This document shows, one piece after another, positions 49,586-58,375 of a stretch of 64,000 nt of DNA. The number at the start of each line of letters is the position of its first letter. Position 1 is the stretch's first letter. The DNA is taken from NCBI GenBank assembly GCA_902490305.1, contig CABUDI010000001.1, positions 62,001-126,000 of the forward strand. The letters run 5' to 3'. This DNA is from an uncultured Collinsella sp. (GTDB lineage Bacteria; Actinomycetota; Coriobacteriia; Coriobacteriales; Coriobacteriaceae). Under the pieces are notes generated by a model. It was not told the origin of the DNA. It ran no database searches and was given only the letters and a program-made list of their open reading frames with translations. The translations under genes were made by a program, and so were the position numbers.

Positions 49586-50323
49586 TTAGCGGCGGGCACG
49601 GAGCTTTTCGTAGCCTTCGGCGAAGAAGGCGACCGTCGCGGCGTCGGCCTCGGCGGCGTCGGCCTCGGCGGCGTCGGCCTCGGCGGCGTCCGTCTCGGTT
49701 GCGGGGACCACGCCGTGCTCGTCGCTCACCAGGAACAAGGCGCCCTTGAGCTGTGCGGGAATGTCTACGCGCGTGACCGGGATGCCTTTGGTCTGGGCCA
49801 GCTGCTCAATGAGCGTCGCCGTGCCGCACAGGCACTCGTCCGCTGGCGCCACAAAGGCAAGCTCGCCGTTATCGACGGCGGCGAGCAGCTCGGGCGCCAC
49901 GCCGGTTTCGTCGGCCTCGGAGCGGGCCTCGGCGGAGCGGGCACGTAGCGCCTTGGCCGACGTATCGGTTAGCGGCTCGTACTCCCCCACCGTCATGGCG
50001 GCGTTGCCGTTGACGTCGATCACCAGCATGAGCACGCCGTCGCGTGCAGTGTAATCGCCCTCGGCAAGCGACCACTCAACGTGCTGCTTGGCCCAACTGA
50101 GCATGTTATGGGTAAGCGGCTCGCCCTGCACCAAGCGCTCGGACAGTGCGCGAATGTGGCGGTTGAGCATGGGCACCTTTTTATTGGACATGCGCCAACG
50201 ACAGACAAGCGCGGGCTTGTCGAGCGTAAACTTCTCGACCGCCTCCTGATTGGCGCAAAAGTCCTCGTACGCACGCTGATCCTCGGCATTGCCAAACAGC
50301 TCGGCATCATCAATCTGGGGCAT
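49586..50323 (-). CDS. SseB-like protein with AEAD repeats, function unknown
   Basis: This 245-residue soluble protein has no clear catalytic motif. The central part (VLMLVIDVNGNAAMTVGEYEPL, GTATLIEQLAQTKGIPVTRVDIPAQL) has the look of SseB-type domains. Residues near 215-230 repeat AEADA three times, from an in-frame tandem GCCTCGGCGGCGTCGG-type DNA repeat (49642-49686). ATG 50323 follows AAAGG. It is read after purH's divergent terminator region and stands alone. Confidence 0.5.
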   Translation of the reverse strand: MPQIDDAELFGNAEDQRAYEDFCANQEAVEKFTLDKPALVCRWRMSNKKVPMLNRHIRALSERLVQGEPLTHNMLSWAKQHVEWSLAEGDYTARDGVLMLVIDVNGNAAMTVGEYEPLTDTSAKALRARSAEARSEADETGVAPELLAAVDNGELAFVAPADECLCGTATLIEQLAQTKGIPVTRVDIPAQLKGALFLVSDEHGVVPATETDAAEADAAEADAAEADAATVAFFAEGYEKLRARR

Positions 50324-50360
50324 GGTTGTACCTTTCGTGTTAGTCATTCCGTCCTCTTAT

Positions 50361-50402
50361 ACCAAAAAGACGGCCCTCCAAACGGAGCAGCCGTCTTTTG
50401 CA
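50361..50402 (-). terminator. Terminator of purH
   Basis: AAAAGACGGC/GCCGTCTTTT stem with inner CCTCC/GGAG pairing, followed by TTTTT on the minus strand. Confidence 0.85.
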
Positions 50403-50428
50403 GAGATTATTTTGTCCCAAGGCGGAAC

Positions 50429-52036
50429 TTAGTGGCGGAAGTGGCGGGCGCCCGTAAACACCATAGCAATATTGTGCTCGTTGCAGGCCTGGACGCTCTC
50501 GTCGTCGCGCTTGGAGCCGCCGGGCTGAATGATGCAGGTCACGCCGTGTGCAGCAAGCACGTCGACGTTGTCGCGGAACGGGAAGAATGCGTCGCTTGCG
50601 CAGGCAAAGCCGCCCTTCTCCACGCCCTCGCGCTCGCAGAAGTCCTCGGCGCGCTCGCAGGCAAGCAGTGCAGAGTCAACGCGGTTGGGCTGACCCGGGC
50701 CCATGCCAATGCCGGCCTTACCCTTGGAGACCAGGATGGCGTTGGACTTGACGCCCTTGCAGACCTTCCAGGCAAACTCAAGCTCGGCCATCTCGGCGTC
50801 GGTGGGCTTGCGGTCGGTGGGGAACGTAAAGGTCGCGGGATCCTCGGTCACGTGGTCGACTTCCTGCACCAGCACGCCGCCATCGATGGAGCGCAGCTCC
50901 ACCTGGGCGCCGTGGTCCACGCCGCCGGTGGCCAGCACGCGCAGGTTGGGGCGCTTGACCATGCGCTCGAGCGCCTCGGCAGTGTAGCTCGGGGCGATGA
51001 TAACCTCGACGAACTGCTTGTTCTGATCGGCAAAGTGCTCGACCAGCTCATAGGGAACCTCGCGGTTGCAGGCGATGATGCCGCCAAAGGCGCTCTTGGG
51101 ATCGCAGGCGAAGGCGCGGTCGTAGGCGGCCGTAATGTCCTCGGCAACGGCGGAACCGCAGGGGTTCTGGTGCTTGAGGATTACGCAGGCCGGCTCGTCG
51201 AACTCGCGGACCAGGTTCCAGGCGGCGTCGGCATCCAGATAGTTGTTGTAGCTGAGCGGCTTGCCCTGGATCTGCTCGGAGCCCACGAGCGGGAACTGCG
51301 AGCTCGCGGTGTTCTCGCAGCCCTCGGCAAAGCGGTAGACCGTAGCCTTCTGCTGAGGATTCTCGCCATAGCGCAGGTCGTCGACCTTCTCCAGCGAGAT
51401 CTCGAGCTTGGCAGAGGTGTCCGCCACGTCGCTTGCCTGGGCGGCAAGCCAACGGGAGATAGCCGTGTCGTAGGCGGCGGTGGTCTGGTAGACCTTCACC
51501 TGCAGGCGACGACGGGTGGAAAGCGTGGTGCAGCCACCGGTCTCGTGCATCTCGGCCAGGACGGCATCATAGTCGGCCGGGTCGGAAATGACGGTAACGC
51601 TCGTGGCGTTCTTGGCGGCAGAGCGCAGCATGGAGGGGCCACCGATGTCGATGTGCTCGATGGCGTCCGCGAAGGTGACCTCGGGGTTGGCGACGGTCTT
51701 CTCGAACTCGTACAGGTTGACGACGACCAGGTCGATCAGCTTAATGCCGTGCTGAGCCGCCTCCTGCATGTGCTGCTCGGAATCGCGGCGGGCCAGCAGC
51801 GCGCCATGAACCTTGGGGTGCAGGGTCTTAACGCGGCCGTCCATCAGCTCGGGATAGCCCGTGAACTCCTCGATGGGGGTTACGGGAATGCCCGCGTCCT
51901 CGATGGCACGAGCCGTGCCGCCCGTAGAGATGATCTCGACGCCAAAGTCGTCAACCAGCGTCCGTGCGAAATCGACGACGCCCGTCTTATCGGTAACCGA
52001 GATCAACGCGCGTGCGATCTTCACATCAGATCCCAT
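50429..52036 (-). CDS. purH: Bifunctional AICAR formyltransferase / IMP cyclohydrolase
   Basis: This 535-residue enzyme performs the last two steps of IMP synthesis. The N-terminal cyclohydrolase domain has ISVTDKTGVVDFARTL, STGGTARAIEDAGIPV and KTLHPKVHGALLARR; the C-terminal transformylase domain has RYGENPQQKATVY, KHQNPCGSAVAED, and SDAFFPFRDNVD. The start has AGGAGG. It lies alone; other pur genes are absent from the window. Confidence 0.96.
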   Translation of the reverse strand: MGSDVKIARALISVTDKTGVVDFARTLVDDFGVEIISTGGTARAIEDAGIPVTPIEEFTGYPELMDGRVKTLHPKVHGALLARRDSEQHMQEAAQHGIKLIDLVVVNLYEFEKTVANPEVTFADAIEHIDIGGPSMLRSAAKNATSVTVISDPADYDAVLAEMHETGGCTTLSTRRRLQVKVYQTTAAYDTAISRWLAAQASDVADTSAKLEISLEKVDDLRYGENPQQKATVYRFAEGCENTASSQFPLVGSEQIQGKPLSYNNYLDADAAWNLVREFDEPACVILKHQNPCGSAVAEDITAAYDRAFACDPKSAFGGIIACNREVPYELVEHFADQNKQFVEVIIAPSYTAEALERMVKRPNLRVLATGGVDHGAQVELRSIDGGVLVQEVDHVTEDPATFTFPTDRKPTDAEMAELEFAWKVCKGVKSNAILVSKGKAGIGMGPGQPNRVDSALLACERAEDFCEREGVEKGGFACASDAFFPFRDNVDVLAAHGVTCIIQPGGSKRDDESVQACNEHNIAMVFTGARHFRH

Positions 52037-52313
52037 GCAGTCCTCCTGTCTGGTACGCCGCCGTGCTCTGTGAGTCGGTGATACGTCGATCTGCAGCGCT
52101 CGCGCAGCGGCATTGAAAATACTGATTTAATGTAGCGCATCGAGCGCATCGATGCACCCCGCAACGGGCGCATGTGCAGAAAAAGTTTGCGAGCGGAGGG
52201 GATGGGCATGGCACCGGGCACGGTGAGTTCATGGAACACAGGGGCACCATAATTAGATGCCATTGGCGTGGTAGAACTGTGCTCGATATGCATCCGCAAA
52301 AGAAAGAGGCACC

Positions 52314-52955
52314 ATGGTCTCGCGGGTTCTCTACCGACCGTTTGATACCGAAGACTTCGACGCCATCGCGCTGATTCTGCAGCAGCTTTGGCATAACAAT
52401 TCGGATAACGATGAGTACAACCGCCTTGAGGCCGCGTGCGACCTCGCCAATTGCCTTTCGTCGTCGACGTTTTCACAGGTTGCCGTAATCGACGGTCAGG
52501 CGCGTGGCATTTCGCTCGCGCGTGCGGGACAGAGCTCCGGCGCCACTATCAACGAGCATTGGATGGATACCGAACGCGCGCTGCTATCGCAGATGCGTGA
52601 GCTAGAGCCCGATGCGTGCGCCGAGTATCTCTCGTTTGTGCGCGCAACCATCCGAACCAACAACCGCCTGCTCGAGAGCAGCCCGTTGCCGCACGACAAC
52701 GAGGTCACGCTGCTTGCCGTGGATCGCGATGTCCATGGCCTGGGCGTTGGCACGGTTCTGCTCGATGCCGCGGTCTCGCACCTGTCCTCGCTTGGAGCGA
52801 CGAGGGCGCACCTGTACACCGACTCCAACTGCTCGTGGAAGTTCTACGAGCTGCACGGCTTTAAGCGCACGGCCACGCACCGCGCCAACCGCGAAGAGCG
52901 CCGTCACGACATGCCGCGCGAAAGCTTTCTCTACGAACTCGATCTAACAGCCTAA
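52314..52955 (+). CDS. GNAT-family N-acetyltransferase
   Basis: This 213-residue protein has the GNAT fold: LYRPFDTEDFDAIALILQQLW at the N-terminus and the acetyl-CoA site VDRDVHGLGVGTVLLDAAVSHL near residue 140, then GATRAHLYTDSNCSWKFYELHGFKR. The substrate is unknown. It is divergent from purH across about 270 bp, with AAAGAGG before its start. No antitoxin gene precedes it, so it is not an obvious TacT-type toxin. Confidence 0.87.
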   Translation: MVSRVLYRPFDTEDFDAIALILQQLWHNNSDNDEYNRLEAACDLANCLSSSTFSQVAVIDGQARGISLARAGQSSGATINEHWMDTERALLSQMRELEPDACAEYLSFVRATIRTNNRLLESSPLPHDNEVTLLAVDRDVHGLGVGTVLLDAAVSHLSSLGATRAHLYTDSNCSWKFYELHGFKRTATHRANREERRHDMPRESFLYELDLTA

Positions 52956-53093
52956 ACCCAGCAGCCATACCTAGTCATTTAGGGATGTTCCCAGTGATTA
53001 GTCGTTGGGGACAGCCTTCGTAGGTAGCGCATAAAAATGGGATGGATCCGTCGGCAGTCGCCGGAGAAGATCCATCCCAAAAATCAGAGCGCG

Positions 53094-55037
53094 CTAGAAC
53101 GTTCCGCCGCCGCCTCCGCCGACGCCGCCGCCTCCGCCGCCCGAGAAGCCACCGCCTCCGCCGCCGCTCGAGCTGTCGGAGCTCGACGCCAGCTCACGGA
53201 TACTCTCGTGATACACGTCATCGAACGTATCGAGCGGAGACTCGATACCGTAATGATGGTAGTACCACCAGTAGCAGGGATAATTGTCGTAGAAGCCGTC
53301 GGCCTCGCGCACCTCGGGCGGCACGGCCTCGGCCAGCTGTCGCAGCACTTCTTTCGAAACGCCCAGGGCAACGCCCATCACCAGCAGCTTGTTCCACAGC
53401 ACCAGATCGCCGGGGACGGCTTCCTTTAGACGCGTAAAGTCCTCGAGCCAATGCTTAAGTGCCTTGCAGCGAGCCGCCACCTCGGCGCCCTCCGGCGTAA
53501 AGCGGCGGAACGTAAGGCCCACGCCGATACCCACCAGCACAATCGGCACCGAGATAACCGCGGCGGTAATGTTCGCCTGTGCGCCATCGGTAAAGAAGAT
53601 GGATCCCACGGGAACAAAGGCAATCAGGATACCAAGAACCAGGCAAAACACCATTGCAACAATGCCGTCCGAGGCAACGTACTCGCTATCGGCCAGCTTG
53701 CCCTTAACGGTGTTCTGATAGTCCTCGAGCTTATCACCCACGGGTGTAGCGTGCTGCTTGACGTAGTGCTGCAGCTCGTCGAACGTGCGCGAACGGTCAC
53801 CGTTCTCGTCAGGCTTAGCACCGGCAAAGAAGACCTTGAGCACCATGTGGTCAATGCCCTTGGCCGACTTCCAGCCCGCATCGCTCACCGTCACGCGATA
53901 CGTCTGCTCTTCTTTTTCACGCCCCAACAGACCCTTCTTGGCCTTGGTCACGGTCGCCTGCTCCAGCTTGATCACACGGTCGTCAGTGAGCTTCATGAGC
54001 GTGGCGATATATGCCTGATCGGGCACCTCGTTCCAGCTCATGAGGGCCGAAAGCACGGCGGGATGGTCGGCCGAGGGCACATCGCGGAAATATTCGTCCT
54101 GGAAAAGCGGCTTGGGCTTGCGCTTGCGCAGCTTGAGCATAACGATTGTGCCGGTAAAGGCCACCGCCGCAACAACACTTAGCACGGCAAGTGCATTGGC
54201 AATCATGCGAGCGTGAGCGCGGCGGGCGTTAGCTTCGTCGGCCCATTCCTTCTCTTCGCTCAGGATCGTTGACATGCGCTCTTCGCCCGAGGCGGCAAGC
54301 TGCGGCACCCAGTCGCTGGGGAAGGCGATGCGTGCCTCGGCGAATTCGCCCTGATGCACGCAGGGAATGGTATAGGTGACCATGGGCTCGTCCTCATCGA
54401 GCGACACGTCGCCCGACAGCGGACCGTGGCCCCATGCGCGGAAGTTATCGCCTTTGACGGCCGCCGTCCCGGCAGCGGCATTTGCGAAGCGCACTTCCAT
54501 CTCGACATCGTCGGAATCCGCAGACCAGCCGTCGCCCACGAACTTCCAGTAGAGCTCGGCGGTATCGGCCCAATTCATAACCGCACCGGTCATGGTGTAG
54601 CTCACGTAATAGATCGCGCTGTCGCCGCTCTCGTGGGGGCTGAACACCTTAATCCTTACGCCGTCACCGGCCTGCTCGACCGTGTAGACGCCAGAATCGC
54701 CCTTGTTCGCGCTATCGACTTTGTTAAACGCGGTGTCCTCTTCCTCGACACTCAGCACGTCAACGTCCGCCGTGCCGCCCTGCTGGTTGGTGCCCGTATT
54801 GATCTCCCAAAACACGCCGTTGATGTCGTCGTCGAAATCAAACTGGCGTCCCTCGACAACGGTCAGCGATCCATCGGCCTCGACCGTGGCACTGATGTAG
54901 GTTTGGGTCATGGAGTAGCCGTCGGCGTGCGCGGCGGCAGGCAGCAGCAACAACGCAAGCGCAACGAGCGCGCAGACGGAAGCGAATCGCGCAAACAGGC
55001 GGCGCTGCCGACAGGTTTTGGCAACGGGGGCGTTCAT
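53094..55037 (-). CDS. DUF2207-domain membrane protein
   Basis: This 647-residue exported protein has a signal peptide (residues about 15-40, ending AAAHA), the DUF2207 beta-rich outside domain (SATVEADGSLTVVEGRQFDFDDDINGVFWEI), a membrane helix near residue 285, two further helices near 460-500, and a Gly-rich C-terminus (GGGGGGFSGG). This layout is typical of DUF2207 proteins of actinobacteria and Firmicutes; function is unknown. The start at 55037 with AAGGA places the signal peptide correctly. Confidence 0.85.
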   Translation of the reverse strand: MNAPVAKTCRQRRLFARFASVCALVALALLLLPAAAHADGYSMTQTYISATVEADGSLTVVEGRQFDFDDDINGVFWEINTGTNQQGGTADVDVLSVEEEDTAFNKVDSANKGDSGVYTVEQAGDGVRIKVFSPHESGDSAIYYVSYTMTGAVMNWADTAELYWKFVGDGWSADSDDVEMEVRFANAAAGTAAVKGDNFRAWGHGPLSGDVSLDEDEPMVTYTIPCVHQGEFAEARIAFPSDWVPQLAASGEERMSTILSEEKEWADEANARRAHARMIANALAVLSVVAAVAFTGTIVMLKLRKRKPKPLFQDEYFRDVPSADHPAVLSALMSWNEVPDQAYIATLMKLTDDRVIKLEQATVTKAKKGLLGREKEEQTYRVTVSDAGWKSAKGIDHMVLKVFFAGAKPDENGDRSRTFDELQHYVKQHATPVGDKLEDYQNTVKGKLADSEYVASDGIVAMVFCLVLGILIAFVPVGSIFFTDGAQANITAAVISVPIVLVGIGVGLTFRRFTPEGAEVAARCKALKHWLEDFTRLKEAVPGDLVLWNKLLVMGVALGVSKEVLRQLAEAVPPEVREADGFYDNYPCYWWYYHHYGIESPLDTFDDVYHESIRELASSSDSSSGGGGGGFSGGGGGGVGGGGGGTF

Positions 55038-55545
55038 AGGCACATCCTTTGTCTGTGATACCAGCAACGCCATTGTCCCACGTTTACGGGCGCACATGAC
55101 GAACATCTAGGCCAGCGGAGTATCAAACGGGACGAAAGTCACGCCCGCGGCCGGCACCTGGGGACGTTCCTTATCTGCCGGCAATCTGGGACACTCCTTG
55201 GCATAGCCCGCTCCGGCAATAGATACCACTTCATAGCTCCGTCACAGGTGTAGCGGCTTTGTGTTGCCGCACGCGCACTGATTGAGTCCGCGAGCAAGGG
55301 GCATAAAGCAGTTGAGCGAAAACGGTTTGCCCCTTTGCCGTTCGCTTGAGGATCATGTCCCCCTTTTCCGCGGAAACCCCGGCAGTTGCGAAGAGCTGCC
55401 GGGGTTTCTGTCGTTTGAGGGGTTGGGCTGGCGGGCGGCGATCGAGCTATCGAGCCGGTGGTCCGGCACGCGCAACGCGCGGCCTCGGCAACTTGCAGGC
55501 CACGGCAGCGTCTCCCCCACCGCGCCCCGCGCTATACTCGTCCGC
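55038..55545. other. 508-bp gap with structured sequence
   Basis: No convincing gene is present. It holds a GGGGACGTTCC fragment with CTGCCGGCA near 55158-55190, a GAGCGAAAACGG/CCGTTCGCTT stem (55315-55347) inside AAGGGGCA/TGCCCCTTT pairing, and a strong hairpin at 55373-55408. A short structured RNA is possible. Confidence 0.5.
55373..55408 (+). terminator. Terminator-like hairpin upstream of gluQ
   Basis: GAAACCCCGGCAG/CTGCCGGGGTTTC, perfect 13-bp stem. T content after it is weak. It could end a small RNA transcribed from 55260-55370. Confidence 0.5.
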
Positions 55546-56718
55546 ATGGATATCAACGCATGCAACATAGCAACACACGCCGCGGACGCACCAGCAACGG
55601 CAGCGCCCACCCCCGTCGTGGGCCGCTTTGCCCCGTCGCCCTCGGGCCGCATGCACCTGGGCAACGTGTTCAGTTGCCTGTGTGCGTGGCTTTCGGCCCG
55701 CAGCCAGGGCGGCAGCATCGTGCTGCGCATCGAGGACCTGGACGATCGCTGCAAGCGCCCGGAACTTGCCGCTCAACTGATTGACGATCTAACCTGGCTG
55801 GGGCTCGAGTGGGACGAAGGCCCCTACTACCAGCACGATCGCCTGGATCTGTACGAGGACGCCCTGCGCCAGCTGCAAGACGCCGGCCTCACCTATCCCT
55901 GTTTTTGCACGCGTGCCGAACTCCACGCCGCGAGCGCGCCGCACGCCAGCGACGGCACGCCCATCTACCGCGGCGCCTGCCGAGGCCTTTCTGCCGAGGA
56001 GGTTGCCCGCCGCAGCGCCCTGCGCGCCCCGGCCACACGCCTGCGCGTGCCCACCGTCGACGACCTCGCAGACGACGTGATCGAATTCGTTGACCGCACG
56101 TACGGAGCCCAATGCGAGGCACTCGCCACCGAGTGCGGCGACTTTTTGGTGCGCCGCAGCGACGGCGTTTTTGCCTACCAGCTAGCCGTGGTAGTCGACG
56201 ACGCTGCCATGGGCGTCACCGAGGTCGTGCGCGGATGCGACCTGCTGGGCTCCACGCCGCGCCAGATCTACCTGCAGCATCTGCTGGGACTGCCCACACC
56301 GCACTACGCACATATTCCGCTGCTCATGTCACCGGACGGCCGCCGCCTTTCCAAGCGCGACCGCGACCTAGACCTGGGCGAGCTCCGTACCCGCTTTGGC
56401 ACACCCGAGGCGCTGCTGGGCTGGCTCGCCGGGCAAACGGGCATCGCACCGGACACCACGCCGCGTTCTGCCGAGCAGCTGGTCGAGCACTTTAGCTGGG
56501 ATGTCATCCGCGCGCATCGCGAGAACATCGTTATGGATGAAAGGACAGGCATGCAACAGACGGCAGCCCACCCTGACGACCACCTCGATAGCGACATTGC
56601 CAAAGCATCAACAACTCATCTTTCACCAGAGGGGTTCGATGCGTTTTGCGAAATACTTGACTCCCCCACGCCAGAAGCTACGAAAACGTTACTCGAGCGC
56701 AAGTCAGCTTGGGAGTAA
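55546..56718 (+). CDS. gluQ: Glutamyl-Q tRNA(Asp) synthetase-like enzyme with antitoxin-like C-terminal tail
   Basis: Residues 1-330 match GluQ-RS, a truncated GluRS paralogue lacking the anticodon-binding domain that puts glutamate on queuosine of tRNA(Asp). Visible are RFAPSPSGRMHLGN (HIGH-like), the zinc cysteines CFCTRAELH and RGACRG, and RLSKRDRD (KMSKS-like). Residues about 345-390 (LSPEGFDAFCEILDSP, then LLERKSAWE) do not belong to this family but match the C-terminal toxin-binding segment of DUF1778/TacA antitoxins. The RHH DNA-binding part and a GNAT toxin are missing. An internal ATG behind GAAAGGA precedes the tail. Confidence 0.85.
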   Translation: MDINACNIATHAADAPATAAPTPVVGRFAPSPSGRMHLGNVFSCLCAWLSARSQGGSIVLRIEDLDDRCKRPELAAQLIDDLTWLGLEWDEGPYYQHDRLDLYEDALRQLQDAGLTYPCFCTRAELHAASAPHASDGTPIYRGACRGLSAEEVARRSALRAPATRLRVPTVDDLADDVIEFVDRTYGAQCEALATECGDFLVRRSDGVFAYQLAVVVDDAAMGVTEVVRGCDLLGSTPRQIYLQHLLGLPTPHYAHIPLLMSPDGRRLSKRDRDLDLGELRTRFGTPEALLGWLAGQTGIAPDTTPRSAEQLVEHFSWDVIRAHRENIVMDERTGMQQTAAHPDDHLDSDIAKASTTHLSPEGFDAFCEILDSPTPEATKTLLERKSAWE

Positions 56719-56770
56719 ATCCCTTAGCGAATCGATTTTGGTTCGCTACGAAGCTCATGCGTCCGTACCC

Positions 56771-57496
56771 CTATGCAACATCCCAGGGCTGGAGTTCGTC
56801 GCCCAGGCGAACGATGCAGTCGTAGAGCACGGTATGGCGCTCGGCCGGGTTGGCATCCCGATGAAAATGCCCGTAATACCAGCGTTTGTAGTCCATGCGA
56901 TCTTCCAGCTCATCGAAAAATGCCGTAAGTCGATCAACCGTGGGGCAATTCCAGCTGGATGCCGGATAAAGCGTGGGCGAAAGCATGCGCGTAGAGCAGG
57001 TGTGGGTGATCACGTAGTCGACCTTCCAGCCCATGCTGTCGAGTTTTGTCCGTGCCTCCTCAAAGTTGCGCTCGTCCGGCAACTCCTGCGGCCACCAGCT
57101 GGAATACGGAATGCGGTATTCCTTATCCACGCTCGTGGCGCCGCCCATGGTAAAGATCGTTGAGCCGTCGAGCTCAAAAACCTCGCCGCGCGTCAGGCGT
57201 CGGATGGGCGAGGTGTCCGACAGGCGCTGCGTCAGGCCGCCGTGCCACAGTTCCATGGGACGCTCCGCCCAGTGATCGAAACGTTCGTGGTTGCCGTCGA
57301 CGAACAGCACGGTATAGGGGCGCGACTCCAGCCAAGCGATGTCGGCACATTCCTCGGCAGAGAAATCCCACGGAAAGCCAAAGTCGCCCGCGACAATCAG
57401 GTAGTCGTCGCCCGTCAGGCTGTCTCCAAGATCCCAGTCGCGCAGCTTTTGCATGTCGGCACCGCCGTGAGTATCACCCGTCACATAGACCGTCAT
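56771..57496 (-). CDS. Calcineurin-like metallophosphoesterase
   Basis: This 241-residue phosphoesterase has the full metal-binding set: VYVTGDTHGG at the N-terminus, VAGDFGFPW near residue 37, VDGNHERFD near 65, VITHTCS near 150 and YYGHFHRD near 205. It hydrolyses an unidentified phosphoester. The ATG at 57496 starts at the first motif; upstream in-frame starts only add a poor leader. It is convergent with gluQ across 52 bp. Confidence 0.9.
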   Translation of the reverse strand: MTVYVTGDTHGGADMQKLRDWDLGDSLTGDDYLIVAGDFGFPWDFSAEECADIAWLESRPYTVLFVDGNHERFDHWAERPMELWHGGLTQRLSDTSPIRRLTRGEVFELDGSTIFTMGGATSVDKEYRIPYSSWWPQELPDERNFEEARTKLDSMGWKVDYVITHTCSTRMLSPTLYPASSWNCPTVDRLTAFFDELEDRMDYKRWYYGHFHRDANPAERHTVLYDCIVRLGDELQPWDVA

Positions 57497-57581
57497 CGGA
57501 TCACCACTTCCCTGTAAGTCGCTAGCCCGCATTCTGCACGATCGCCAAGCAAACCGTTCCAGCCCTTCCGTTCCTTAGGGC

Positions 57582-57821
57582 TTACCCCTCGTTCTTCCAT
57601 CCAAACGGGTCGAGCACCCAAAAAATCAGATCTAGCACACCGCCGGTCATCATGGCACCGGCAAGGGCCATGCAAATGTGCAGAGAGCTGGCACTTCGGA
57701 GCACGTCGAACGGCCCCAGAACAGCCAGCAGCGAGACCGCTGCGCCGGCTACGCACAGCGCAAGGCACGGTCCTGCGTCCTTAACGCACTTCTTTGCGAG
57801 ATGCTTTGCGTTGTCACCCAT
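57582..57821 (-). CDS. Small two-helix membrane protein, function unknown
   Basis: This 79-residue protein has two hydrophobic segments (CLALCVAGAAVSLLAVLGPF and LHICMALAGAMMTGGVLDLIFW). The ATG at 57821 follows AAGGAG at a 10-nt spacing; longer in-frame starts would add a cysteine-rich leader without a ribosome site. It lies 85 bp upstream of the phosphoesterase gene, possibly one operon. No family is recognised. Confidence 0.55.
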   Translation of the reverse strand: MGDNAKHLAKKCVKDAGPCLALCVAGAAVSLLAVLGPFDVLRSASSLHICMALAGAMMTGGVLDLIFWVLDPFGWKNEG

Positions 57822-57981
57822 CGATATCGAACTCCTTAGAGGGTCGTTGTTCAGATGCATGCCGCCGTGGCAGAACGAAGCGGCAGAGTAAGTGTCACAT
57901 GCCGTGCAGACATCAATGGAGAAACCGCCTGCTCGACCAACCCTTGACGCCGTTTTGCACCGGCACCCCATCCCCCGCTAT

Positions 57982-58165
57982 CGAGGTCTAATACTTTTCC
58001 CGAGAAGTGAACGGCTGTTTTTGGACCCCTGAAACAGCCGCATTTTTCGGCGGCAAAATCGTGGGATTTCAGCATTGAAACCGCGGGAAACGGCACCTTT
58101 AAAGTGTCGATGCTTCGGGGGTCCGTTTTAGCTCGTTCACTTCTCGGGAAAAGTATTAGACCTCG
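57982..58165. repeat. 184-bp element with 32-bp perfect inverted repeats
   Basis: Arms at 57982-58013 and 58134-58165 are perfect reverse complements starting CGAGGTCTAATACTTTTCCC. The pairing continues imperfectly inward (GGCTGTTTTTGGACCCCTG against CGGGGGTCCGTTTTAGC), and an inner hairpin GGCTGTTT/AAACAGCC is also present. No coding potential. It lies in the divergent gap between the small membrane gene and the DUF4342 gene. Confidence 0.85.
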
Positions 58166-58233
58166 CTGCTAGCTATCCAGAAAGACACCTCCCCCTTCCC
58201 CACCGCCGCGCAAAAACTCATCCAACATTAATC

Positions 58234-58261
58234 TTGGCTCAAGAATCGCTTAATCTATAAC
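58234..58261 (+). promoter_or_regulatory. Promoter of the DUF4342/two-component operon
   Basis: TTGGCT (58234-58239), 16-nt spacer and TATAAC (58256-58261), about 115 bp before the DUF4342 start. Confidence 0.5.
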
Positions 58262-58375
58262 CTGCACTATAGAGTTCGACCAAGGGCGGGGCGGCGTCAC
58301 GCAGGCCGCCGAACGCAACGCTCGCGCCCGGGCAGATCGCCCGGCGTCGCGCCCATCGAACGAAAGGAACAGGTC

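Noticed and set aside
52037..52313. Purine riboswitch before purH
   Set aside because: I could not find the three-way-junction core or conserved loop sequences; only weak GC-rich stems are present.
52314..52955. GNAT gene as a TacT toxin matching the antitoxin-like tail of GluQ
   Set aside because: It is about 2.6 kb away on the far side of DUF2207, is longer than TacT proteins and lacks an antitoxin gene in front.
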